Shown: positions 22,232 through 33,000 of the stretch, in pieces
How the letters are laid out: each line of letters opens with the position of its first letter
How positions within the stretch are numbered: the first letter of the stretch is position 1
Assembly (NCBI GenBank): GCA_009746045.1
Contig: RPFO01000072.1
Coordinates: 827,620 to 891,619, forward strand
Reading direction: 5' to 3'
DNA from: Mesostigma viride
Taxonomy: Eukaryota > Streptophyta > Mesostigmatophyceae > Mesostigmatales > Mesostigmataceae
DNA: 64,000 nt
Notes under the pieces: generated by a model
What the model was told of the DNA's origin: nothing
Database searches by the model: none
The model's input: the letters and a program-made list of their open reading frames with translations, nothing else
Position numbers and translations under genes: made by a program

Positions 22232-22958
22232 CGCACCATCTGGCCCCGATGAGATGCCACATGGCGTCAGTATTGGTGCCTCGCTTTTCTATACACAAAT
22301 ATAGGCAGCGTGGTAGGGACCCTTTCCTTAGCGTCCGTGTAAGTCCCAAATAGGAAGCAAGCGTCAGAAAGCTTTTCTGACTAGCATATAGACCACGAAC
22401 AACGCCTGAGGGTAGTCGGGCAGCTTTTGTGCGGAACTTACTGTACAAGGTATTTGATGCCCTGAGGCCTTCTTCAACCACTTTGTTGGCATCTTGTTCA
22501 TGCGCAGGTTACAACTCCCTTCAATGGGCCACTGCTTCTTTAATAATAGGGAGAAGGGCCTGTTGCGTGCAGCTTCCATTTGCATCCTCCCCATGCCGAG
22601 TGCTCATGAGATGCAAGCTTCCTAATTTTCACACGAGGATGACCCCTGACCCTGCTGGAGCCCCCTGACCCCTCCATGGGATCAGCTTGCTTGGCGTGGT
22701 GAAGGAGCAGGTCCATGAACAGTGACACCTGCATGCAAGGAGTTTGTTTGTTGAGTGAGACAACCTTGATTGCGAAACAACCCTGAGAGCTGGCTCAGGT
22801 CTCACGCATGTTATGTGGGCCACAGGTCTTGATTGTTACGGCCTAGCATACCATACCATGTGCACGAGGACGTGTTGGAATGGGCAGATTTGTGGCCCCG
22901 AACCCCAGGGGCTGTCCCCAGGCTGCTCCATGGCGAGGTCAGGGCTGTTTGAGGGTGA
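22232..22958. other. 3' flank of the VMA12-like gene
   Basis: No further gene seen. TGTAA at 22338-22342 lies 107 nt after the stop codon and is the likely polyadenylation signal if this is a chlorophyte alga. Confidence 0.4.
22338..22342 (+). terminator. Likely polyadenylation signal TGTAA
   Basis: TGTAA is the standard signal in chlorophyte algae. It lies 107 nt downstream of the VMA12-like stop codon, on the same strand. Five bases are weak evidence alone; the same spacing is seen after the FSP1-like gene. Confidence 0.4.
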
Positions 22959-24705
22959 TTAACCCGTGTTTTTTTACAACGCGATACATCGCGTTGTAGG
23001 GTTAGAACGTGATGTATCGCGTTGTAATCTGACACGTGGCAAACCTATTAAACGTGCGATTTTTGGTCTGAAACTTTCAAAATAGGTCAGAAACATCTCA
23101 TAGAATTCAAGAAAAAATCCTGGTATTTTTGGTATTTTTTTTGTGACAGCTGCAAACAAATACGTACCACTGAAATCAGGCATTTTCGCGGGACGAAGGT
23201 GAAGACGACGGCGATGGCGGCAGGTAGATCTCGCCAGTTTTCGCGCGAATTTCAGTGGCTGTTGGGTAGCACGACCATGATGATGCGTTCAAAGGTTGAT
23301 AATTAGGTTTCTACGAGTTTGTTGAGGTACTGGGGCAAAGGAAACGTAGTTTTTTCCAGTTTCTCACCCAACTTTCATGCGGAAACCCTGGAAACCGGCA
23401 TACATATTATTACGTCAAGACTCGGGTCTGCTGCGGCACCATGCTTGGTATTTCCATGGTGTTTCGACTTCTTAACACATGTTTATTCATTCCGAACGCC
23501 CGGACTCTCGGCTAAACCGAGATTTGTGCAGACTTTTATTGGGTAGCTCCGGGCATGATGGTGCCTGCAAATAGCGTAAGGCGTGACCGTGGCTATTGCT
23601 ACGGTATGCTGTATTTTCCTGGAAATGGCCTCTGCCACCGGCTCAATAGTGCTTGCAGGCGTAAGTATATCGTGTTTCTACCTAGTTTCTGCCAGTTTTC
23701 CACTTATTTCTACCGACCTCTGCCCAGCCTCTCTAAGACCGCCATCCTACTCGACGTTGCTTGCATGTCAGCCATAGCAGGTTGCAGTTGTGCAGTATTT
23801 AGGTGCTGTATACGTCGTCAAGCCGTGCATATATCGTGAGGATTGGATGTTGATGGTTTATACTGTGTTGATTGTGCAAGAAGATCAGCTGGGTGCCCAT
23901 AATCATGGTGTATAATCATGTGTTGTTAGCATCTTGCCACCATTTGCTAGCATGCATTCCAGCGTCATCTTTGCCTGCATGTAAGCTCATGGATCACTCA
24001 ACCTATCCAAGCCTTGCATTACACGTGCCTCTTTCTTTCAGTATTGCACGCGTTATGGAATGAAAACCCAGCACCTCCATTCCCACGAGGCATGTGCTCA
24101 ACACGTTGTGAGAGTGGATGATGCTTTGGCTATGGCTGCCTGATTCAGTCATATTAGGTCATCCAGTCATGATGTTTGATGCATGTTTGATGCAGTATAA
24201 CTTATACAACACCTATTTTCAACGTTTTGACCCTCCAAGCTCACTATGGCCCCGTTTATGGGGCTCGGGTCGTTGCGTAATGTTGTCAAGGGCTCTCATG
24301 TTTCCCACTGCGTTGTACTGCGTTGTAATTGTGATGCTAATGAAAAATAGCTCCAGTGGCCCAATGGGCCTGAGTTTTGTTTCACAGAGCCTGCATATGT
24401 TGCCCATAGCTCGTGCAAGAAGCCAGATTTTTTTCATGAACCATTTGTGAATAAGCACATGACTTGTGACCTAGGGTCAAGAAATCGCGGTCATGGTCAG
24501 ACCCCCCTGTATTCAAATTCCAGTGTATCTCTCTAATGAATTAGCATTTTGTAGGTCTGAGTAGCTCAAAAAATCCTTTGATTTATGGGCTTTCAGGAAA
24601 GTATATACATGACCATGAACAAAAAATTTCCTTAGGTGCTATACGCGTTCTAAAAAAAGCTTACAACGCGATATATCGCGTTCTAATTCAAAAAACACGG
24701 GTTAA
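22959..24705. mobile_element. Second piggyBac-like non-autonomous element, 1.75 kb
   Basis: The ends read TTAACCCGTGTTTTTT (22959 on) and AAAAAACACGGGTTAA (to 24705), exact reverse complements with TTAA at the edges and TIRs starting CCCG. Just inside each end lies an internal palindrome: ACAACGCGATACATCGCGTT (22977 on), a second similar copy at about 23007-23027, and ACAACGCGATATATCGCGTT (24663 on). No transposase frame. The TIR differs from that of the element at 13154-14860, so it is a separate family. Confidence 0.72.
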
Positions 24706-25978
24706 ACAGATCCAGCTTGGCGGTGGCTGCCTCCCATGTATATGTCTTGATGACGTCAGAATGGCATGGGGATTATCGGGCCAGTGTGTCCCCAAATTGT
24801 TATGAATGTAAACTAGTCACTACAATACGGTTCGTAGGAGACGCGAAATGAGTGAGAATGTTACCCGAGCGGTAACGAGGATTCGCACCGTTGATTTTAA
24901 CATATGTTTCTTTTTTTGCGCCATTTGGCGAGCATCGACTGGAGCCTGAACCTAGCGGGGGGAATCGTGCGGGGGAATCTTGCGGGGGAATCTTGCGGGG
25001 AAAAATTCCGAACGTGAATTTAGCAAAGTCCTACTACATTTTGCTTGGTACACGGTACTACAGTTTCGTCACTGAAAATTTTCTGTAGTTGCGTTGGTGT
25101 TTCGTACGTTCCGCTGAAATTTTCGTGTTCAGTGCCCAGATCACAATTTGATCTGGGCGCAAAATGATTGGCTGTACGGTACGAACCAAAAACGAAATTT
25201 TAGTATCTAAGTTCCGCAGCGCTTGCTGAATTTGCCCCGGAAGCCCGGGGGCACTTTCCCCGCTGAAAAAGGTGTCCGCGGAAGCGTATTGTAGTGGTGA
25301 ATCTAGGTGTGCAGCATTTCATGGTTGGAAGAGGACTTCTTACAGTTGTCTCACTTAATATGACCAGTCCCGATGAGCCACGAGCCACGAGCGAACATGG
25401 CTAGACAGCGGAGCTCAGAACTTTTGCATCTGAGACCCGAATTCAGTCGGACTACTAGCATCCGATGCGCGTCTTTTCAAGACGCATCCGCCAGTATAAT
25501 CAGCTAGGGCTATAACACGATATCGTGACGATGCCACCACCACCGGCAAAAGGCAGCGTGGACAAACAAATCGATCTAAACAGGTCAAGCGCTACTCATG
25601 CGAATGCTCTCGCGCTGATCCCAGCCATCCCACCCGTTTGCTGGACACAATGCTCTGGCCACACCAAGCTCGTCGCCAGCGCCAAAGAAAATGCGCACTG
25701 CCCATACCAAATGGGACGCGCCCGCCTATTTGGCGCTGGCAACCAGGGCTTTTGCATCCTGGAATGCAGTATGGATCACCAAAGAACGTACAATGTGGCG
25801 AGGTTCTCACTTAGAAAGCTCTAGCTCGAACGTACAATGTGATGTGGTTCTCACTTAGAAAGCTCTAGCCCGCAACATTCATCTGCTCATCCGCGGCGAT
25901 AAGTAAGTAAGTAAGTTTACAAGTACTTGCGTGTCATGCGCATGGGGTATGCTAATCTCAAATTCTAATTAGAAAAAT
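24706..25978. other. Intergenic DNA with short repeats and a hairpin
   Basis: A 14-15-bp motif (GGGGGAATCTTGC type) is repeated three times at about 24957-25005. A hairpin with a 10-bp stem (GCCCAGATCA / TGATCTGGGC) lies at 25134-25158. A 97-codon plus-strand frame from ATG 25531 to 25824 resembles no family known to me and may be chance. TAAG is repeated near 25900. Confidence 0.35.
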
Positions 25979-26198
25979 AATTACACGAAAGTTACAAATA
26001 TCGTGTCCATCATGCCCCAACCATTTAGTCACTAGAGGGGGATATAATCCTCATCTGAGCTGTCCTCTACTATAAGGGCAGACGAGGTGGTAGTGCAGCG
26101 GCTATCCTCATGGGCAATAACTTCCACCTGAGGACTACTAACCTGCACTCTACCAATGGGCCGCGGCGACAAGACCGACTGGCCCAACTGGGATGACC

Positions 26199-26996
26199 CG
26201 CCGCGGCCGATCAAGTTTCGTTTAAGTGGCCAGCCGGAGCGGCTGCTTAGGTTTTAGCGGACAAGTGTTCGAAGCGCGTCATTGGTGAATTACTTGGGAA
26301 CTTGGGTTTCCCCGCGAAACTCCAACCGCACGTTCAGATTTCCAAATCTCAAGTAAAGTTCGGCGCAACTTTCTGAACGGGGGCAGTTGACGAGCAGCAT
26401 TCCTCCGGACGAATGAATTGCGTTCCATACTTGCGCAAAATTTTGAAAGGTAGCTTGCGTGCAGCCCTACTAAAATTTGCGCGGACGTTCAGATTTCCAA
26501 ATCTCGGGTAAATTTCGGCGGAACTTTCTGAACGGGGGTAGTTGGCGGGCAGCGTTCCTCCAGACGAATGAAATGCGTTCCATACTAGCGCAAAATTTTG
26601 AAAGGTAGCTTGCGTGCAGCCCTACTAAAATTTGCGCGAAGTGTGGGACTGAAAATTCGTAACGGAAACGTTTTGGTAGTTGCCGTCACTTCCTTTTGTG
26701 CAAACGTGTGGGAGTGAAAATTCGTAACGGAAACTTTTTGGTAGTTGCCGTCACTTCATTTTGCGCGAGTGTTGGGCTGAAAATTCGTAACGGAAACTTT
26801 TTGGTAGTTGGCGTCACTTCCTTTGGTTCGACTGAAAATTCGCTGAAATTCGCTGAATTCGTACCGTAGCCTAATTTTTAGTACCTCGAAGTGACGGGGC
26901 ACCTAAAAATTTGCCCACAAGTACACTTGGCAGCGCGCTCACTGGGAAAAATTGTACAGCCGCTCCGGCGGGCCACTTGAACGAATTGTAATTGTG
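26199..26996. mobile_element. 798-bp insertion with inverted-repeat ends, absent from the sister copy
   Basis: Present in copy 1 only; copy 2 shows the junction GATGACC/ACTGCTTC at 28147/28148. An inverted repeat of about 27 bp (CGTTTAAGTGGCCAGCCGGA from 26219; its complement ends near 26983) lies just inside the borders. No target-site duplication is visible. Inside are two copies of a 155-bp repeat (about 26332-26486 and 26487-26641), then three copies of a 60-65-bp repeat containing GAAAATTCGTAACGGAAAC (26642-26830). No coding frame. Probably a non-autonomous DNA element. Confidence 0.65.
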
Positions 26997-27464
26997 ACTG
27001 CTTCAGCATGCAACCGGTAGAGTATTTGCGGATCGACTACCATCCAATTTGCAATATATATAGCGCCATGCTTTGCCCACATCAGAGAGTTACTCTCTGC
27101 TGAGACGCCATGCCCTAGCCATTAAATTAATTAACAATTGAATTATAACATGACTCCGTGGGGATCGATCGGATCATGTAGCACACATTCCCTTAGTGCT
27201 GGCGGATGGGGGTGGGTGTATGCCCTAGCCATTGCCTAGCCACAATCATCTTAAACGTCCATGCCAAGCCTTTGAGGTACGATACATGATGGTGGTGCAG
27301 GTGCACCTTGTGCACCCAGAGTGGGTGGCACCATCACCCACCTGCAGGTTGTAGCTCAGAATGTATTAACAACCATGTGCCCATTCTCAAGGATATGTGT
27401 TCTATATCGACTCCGGCCCAACGGAGATATGTTCTTAACTCATTGATTGATTTTAATTATTCCA

Positions 27465-27901
27465 ATGCGCAGCTACCTGCACTGCGACGACCAGGACCCG
27501 ATCCGTGAGTCGAGTCTCGGGGGCGGCCTCAAGATCCACCTGCATCCAACGGGCACGCGCGGAAATCACGCAGGCATTCAGCAGCGCCCCCCTCAGCAAG
27601 GACACCGTCCGAGCTGTAGTGGAGGAGCAGCTGGCGCCGATTGCTAGGCAGCTCGCGCAGCCTTGACTGCGCCTGACGCCCCGCCCGCTCAACGCCATCA
27701 CTGCAAAGGTCACCAACAATTGAAGCCAAAGTCGCACACAAGCTCCAGCCCCAGTTTACCGCCACACAAGAGCACATATTGCCGCGCATGCAGGTTTCCG
27801 GGCGAGGCCACTGCCACTGTGACCGCCCCCCAGGTGTGGCCAGGGCATCGTGAAGCTGGAGGCAGTTGCTACGAAGGTGGACGCTCTGGCCACATGCACA
27901 G
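27465..27901 (+). pseudogene. Duplicated 5' exons of the putative helical-protein gene (copy 1)
   Basis: The same exon-like segments as in copy 2 are present (ATG 27465 MRSYLHCDDQDP with donor GTGAGT; SKDTVRAVVEEQLAPIARQL; IEAKVAHKLQPQF), but the sequence leaves the copy at 27901 before the 3' exons. It is therefore a truncated copy. Confidence 0.4.
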
Positions 27902-28612
27902 TCACATCAAATTTCCTGCTACAGTACAATTACACGAAAGTTACAAATATCGTGTCCATCATGCCCCAACCATTTAGTCACTAGAGGGGGATATAATCCT
28001 CATCTGAGCTGTCCTCTACTATAAGGGCAGACGAGGTGGTAGTGCAGCGGCTATCCTCATGGGCAATAACTTCCACCTGAGGACTACTAACCTGCACTCT
28101 ACCAATGGGCCGCGGCGACAAGACCGACTGGCCCAACTGGGATGACCACTGCTTCAGCATGCAACCGGTAGAGTATTTGCGGATCGACTACCATCCAATT
28201 TGCAATATATATAGCGCCATGCTTTGCCCACATCAGAGAGTTAATCTCTGCTGAGACGCCATGCCCTAGCCATTAAATTAATTAACAATTGAATTATAAC
28301 ATGACTCCGTGGGGATCGATCGGATCATGTAGCACACATTCCCTTGCTGGCGGATGGGGGTGGGTGTATGCCCTAGCCATTGCCTAGCCACAATCATCTT
28401 AAACGTCCATGCCAAGCCTTTGAGGTACGATACATGATGGTGGTGCAGGTGCACCTTGTGCACCCAGAGTGGGTGGCACCATCACCCACCTGCAGGTTGT
28501 AGCTCAGAATGTATTAACAACCATGTGCCCATTCTCAAGGATATGTGTTCTATATCGACTCCGGCCCAACGGAGATATGTTCTTAACTCATTGATTGATT
28601 TTAATTATTCCA

Positions 28613-29681
28613 ATGCGCAGCTACCTGCACTGCGACGACCAGGACCCGATCCGTGAGTCGAGTCTCGGGGGCGGCCTCAAGATCCACCTGCATCCAACGG
28701 GCACGCGCGGAAATCACGCAGGCATTCAGCAGCGCCCCCCTCAGCAAGGACACCGTCCGAGCTGTAGTGGAGGAGCAGCTGGCGCCGATTGCTAGGCAGC
28801 TCGCGCAGCCTTGACTGCGCCTGACGCCCGCTCAACGCCATCACTGCAAAGGTCACCAACAATTGAAGCCAAAGTCGCACACAAGCTCCAGCCCCAGTTT
28901 ACCGCCACACAAGAGCACATATTGCCGCGCATGCAGGTTTCCGGGCGAGGCCACTGCCACTGTGACCGCCCCCCAGGTGTGGCCAGGGCATCGTGAAGCT
29001 GGAGGCAGTTGCTACGAAGGTGGACGCTCTGGCCACATGCACAGGTCTCCGAGATGTCCGAGCGAACGGCCACCATCGCCTCCCGACCCGCCGGTCAGGC
29101 CGGCCAGCGATGACCCCTCGACTCTCGCATCCTCGGGCGGACCTGCTCAAGAGCCTGCAGGCAACCTCTACCACCACCGTCATGACCACCAAGCTACAGG
29201 AGCTGGAAGACACGCGCCGCAATCAGTAAGGCTGCTAGCTAGCTGACAGCGACCGCCGCCGCTACCGGCCCATCCTCAGGCGCTTCGACAAGGAGCCGGG
29301 GGAGACCCCAGACTCTCTTCACGACGAGCTCAGGAACCAGCTCTTGCATGGCGCGCATGGAGCTGCCAGGTACGACACTAGCTGCAGGGCGCCTACCGCC
29401 TGCCCCATCCACGGGACAAGGCCGGGCCCCCACCAGTGTCGATCTCACCTTCAGCGACATTGCTACCCGAGTTAATTCGGTTCCACTCTCGCCGCAAGAT
29501 CAAAGCTGGCGGGACCCCCTGGTCGATTGACGACTACCTGACCCTGGGCCGCAACGGTGGGCAGCCGGGCGTGGCTGTCCGGGATGGCCAGCGCGTCGGC
29601 GAACTCCTCCGCGGTGCGTTTGTGGGCGAGTCTTTTGCCCTGGCCCTCCGACGCTTCATCAGGTTTCTCAAGCAGCAGTAG
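28613..29681 (+). CDS. Putative multi-exon gene for an unrecognised helical protein
   Basis: Coding-like segments in order: MRSYLHCDDQDP (28613, then donor GTGAGT); a helical segment SKDTVRAVVEEQLAPIARQL (about 28720-28810); IEAKVAHKLQPQFTATQEH (about 28864-28945); VKLEAVATKVDALA on to ELEDTRRN, ending at donor GTAAGG (about 29225); then, after acceptor CTGACAG (about 29248), RRYRPILRRFDKEPGETPD on to LLHGAHGAAR, ending AG/GTACGA near 29370; and a last frame with WSIDDYLTLGRNGG ending in TAG at 29681. The join across 29225/29249 keeps phase (CA plus C gives His). Other joins are not resolved and some segments may be broken. The early part has the heptad-like pattern of amphipathic helices. 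I do not recognise the family. Confidence 0.35.
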
Positions 29682-30041
29682 TTTTCGCAAATTAGGTGCA
29701 TGGAATATGTACAGGTAATAAAAAACATGCGACCGCCTATTCAAACCTTTTGCACCTGTAGACATGGTTACCTAAGCCACGTTCATGTTACTTTAGTCAT
29801 CGTGAAATCTATTCGCAACGCCCATTCCCTAAGAACCCAGCCATATACAAGTGCTTTAGGTCAGCAGTAGGCTGACTGTGGCTGTTGCCCTAGTCCACAA
29901 AAGTTCTCCTTATGAGTTAACAATCTTTGCAAGCTGACAAAATGACAGTTCGCTGACAAAATGTTTTATCAATGAAACAAGTGAGAGCAGCTATCAGCAT
30001 GGTCATGCGTGCATGCTCCTTCATGAGGATTGGAAGTTAAC
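29682..30041. other. Convergent intergenic region
   Basis: Holds the 3' flanks of the plus-strand putative gene and of the minus-strand kinase gene. No TGTAA signal was seen for the kinase gene within it. A short direct repeat GCTGACAAAATG occurs at about 29934 and 29952. Confidence 0.4.
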
Positions 30042-33000
30042 CTAACTCCAAGCTGGCCGATTTGCGCCGTCAATGTCCAGCGCATGCTGATTGCCTGCGG
30101 CCACCCTGTGGTTCATGCCTCCGATGGGACTTCCACACGCGGGGCATTTTGCTTCCTGATTCGCCCCGCCACATTCACCGATGGCGTATTCATGACCGTT
30201 GGGGCAGCGGTACCAGCCCCCGGCCTTGATCTCCGTCCCCATTGCCGCTACAATTTGATCATACTCTTCTCTTCTCAACCTCTCGCTGTGCTGCGCGGCG
30301 CTGCGAACGCCGTAATCCCCCACCCGCAGCGCGCTCTCCATTCTCGACCGGAAAATGTGGTACTCGTTGCAGTTGATGGGCATGCGCAGGTAGCCGCCTC
30401 TGCGCTCAAACAGAGGCAGCTCGAGCCTGTCATCTCCCGGTACCACAATGCACCTGCCGTTCTCAAGCCCATGAATGCTGCCAAAAGCACGCAGGCCCAG
30501 CAGGCGCAGGACAGTTTCCGACGCTTGATGAATGAACTGCCGCAGCCATGCAGGAACATTCTCCTTTGCCGGCGAGGCCGTCTTCTGCCAATCATCCTGA
30601 AAGGAGAAGGCGCTTACCGCCTTATTCGCGTCCACGTAACCTTGTCCGTAAAAGATCGTGGCCATGAGCGGCCCCGGCAGTGCCCTGAGCTGGTCCCCCA
30701 TAAGATCGCCCAGGTCGAGGAAACCCTTGCGCACGGCCTCCAGCGCTTCCTGCCTCACGCCCACCAGCCGGTGCTGCGTCGCTCGCCTGAAAAGGAACTC
30801 CTTGTTGGAGTCCGTGATAAAAGTGTTGTCCTGGTAGCCGTCCCCCATCCACGCCCCTGCCGTCAGCATGTACGCGGTCCCATCGCCATGTGCCTCCGCC
30901 AAGTCGGACCTTATGCGGCGCCCATCAACGGGATCAAACTGCTCCAACATCTCGAGACGCTCTTCGTCGGTAACGTGTGTCAGGAGCTCGTCACCCACCA
31001 GGTAGCAGCACATGGCCGCGCTAAAGCTGACAGGGACGTGCAGGGCTTCCAGCACGCATTTGGCAAGCGCACGGCCAACACCGCGCAACTGCTTCAGATG
31101 CTTCACCTTGTCAGGGCCGTCCCCGGGACCTGCCGCAGGGAGGAGAGTCACGCCTTCCTTGATCTGATCAGAAGCCAAGCCGCTATCCCTGTCCACCCCC
31201 TGCTCAAACAGGCCATACTTGGGCTGCTCCGATCCCTGGTTGCTGTCTCCTTGATACTTGTACAGCACCAATCCCTGGAAAAACTTGTCCATTGCCTCGG
31301 ACAGGGGGATGCGCACGCCGTCACACTCGATGGCTAGCGCCGCCAGCAGGTTGAGCCGGTCGTTGCCCTCCTTGGAGAATTCACCCAGTAACGTCTCCAC
31401 GAGCTTGTCTTTGTCGTCACGAGATGCCACTTTTATGAGATGGGTCTTGGAGCGGTCGGACGACCGCCGCAGCGTCTCCAGGAAGCTGCTGAGGGCGAGC
31501 ACGCGTTGCTGTTGGTCCTCCTGGGTAGCCGCCAGGTCCCGCGCCAGGAAGCTGTCAGGGTTGCTCAGCACGTCGTCCACCGCAGGCCGCTTGGCTGGGT
31601 CTCTCTGCAGCAGGCTAGTCGACAGCTTGTGCAGCGAGAGCATCCAGGGGTCCTGCTTCATCGGCAAGGATGGCCGTGCCTTGCCCACGTCTACAGGCTG
31701 GCCCTTGACCTCCAGCCTGTTCTTGACGATGTTGTATTCAGGCGGCTCACCCGTCTCCAGTTCCAGCAACATGATGCCCAGCGACCACAGGTCCTGCGCA
31801 AACGGGAACTGCTTCTCTACATCCCGCAGCCTCAACTGCACCTCGGGCGCCGCATATGCCACTGTATGGCCGGTCGCCAACGTCGTCTGCATCGTCTGAT
31901 ACTGGCCATGCACATCGTGGCTGACACCAAAATCGCAGAGAGCGATATTCCCATCATCCTGCAGCAAGATGTTTTCCGGTTTCAAGTCCCGGTGGACCAC
32001 GCCCTTGCGGTGGATGAAGGCAACCGCCTCAAAGACCTGCCGCATCGTGACGTACACCTGCTGGCGCTCGTACATATTGAGTGCAATGCCCTGCGACGTC
32101 TTGCGTTTGATGGCCTCAAACCAGCCGCGCAGGTTGCCATTCTTGCAGTAAGGCATCTGCAGGTACGCCAGGTCGCCCTCAGAGAAGATCCGTTCGAGCC
32201 GAATCACGAATTTGTGCTGCAGTGCCTGGAGCCGCCGGCCTTCCCTCCTCACCTCGGTCCCTTGATGCAGCTTCTTTACCACCCACACATTACCCTCGTG
32301 GTCCTCCGCCTTGAGCACGTTCTGCTTCCGCTCAATGGGCTCCAGGCTGCGGAAAATTTGTGGATCCCACCTATCAAAGCTGTCCTCGCCACGGCCACCC
32401 TGTGCGCTCGAAGGCACCTGCCCGCTGGGCTGGGCCGCGCTCTGGCACACCTCCACCGCCTCCGGGAAATACTTCACGAAATCTGGGTCGGTCAGAGGCG
32501 CCTCCAAATCCCTGAGCTTCTTCTCCTGCTCCTGCCGCTTCTTGTCCTTCTCCTCCAGCTTGTTCCGCAGCCGCCCTGCCTCATGCTCCTCGTGGTTATT
32601 AAGCGCGTTCTCCAAGTGTGCGCGCATCACGTTGGCCTCCCCACGAGTCTCACGCAAACCCTGTCGCACCGCCTTGATCTCCAGCTCCATCGCCCTCAGC
32701 GACTTGTGCCGCTCCACCAGTATACCCATCCGTTGGGCCTCCGACTGGAACCGCTCCTGCTCACGTTGTGCCCTCTCCCGATCGGCGCCGGGGGTCTCCC
32801 CTTCGAGCATCCGAAACGCAAATGCCACCAAGGAACCACCTGCGCTGCATGCTTCTGCCAGCCGCGGCTTTATCTTCTTTGCGGCGACATGCTGCGCCTC
32901 CAAGCAGTCCTGGAGCTGCTGCATGGCCTGTTCTGTGGCCGCCATTGCGAGTGCCAGGTCCGCGTTGTACTCATCCACGGCGCCCTGCACCCTGTCCATG

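Larger units (their letters stand above)
25979..29044 (+). repeat. Tandem segmental duplication, two copies
   Basis: Copy 1 is 25979-27901, copy 2 is 27928-29044, separated by a 26-nt filler. They are nearly identical: I see a T/A-type change in GTTACTCTC, a 3-nt deletion after CCCTT and a short deletion in a CGCCC run. Copy 1 contains an extra 798 bp (26199-26996). The unit includes a TATA-like AATATATATA (about 27051 and 28202), the first exons of a putative gene, and on the minus strand a short acidic C-terminus-like frame (ending SSDEDYIPL; 26032-26214 and its copy). The high identity means the duplication is young. Confidence 0.92.
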
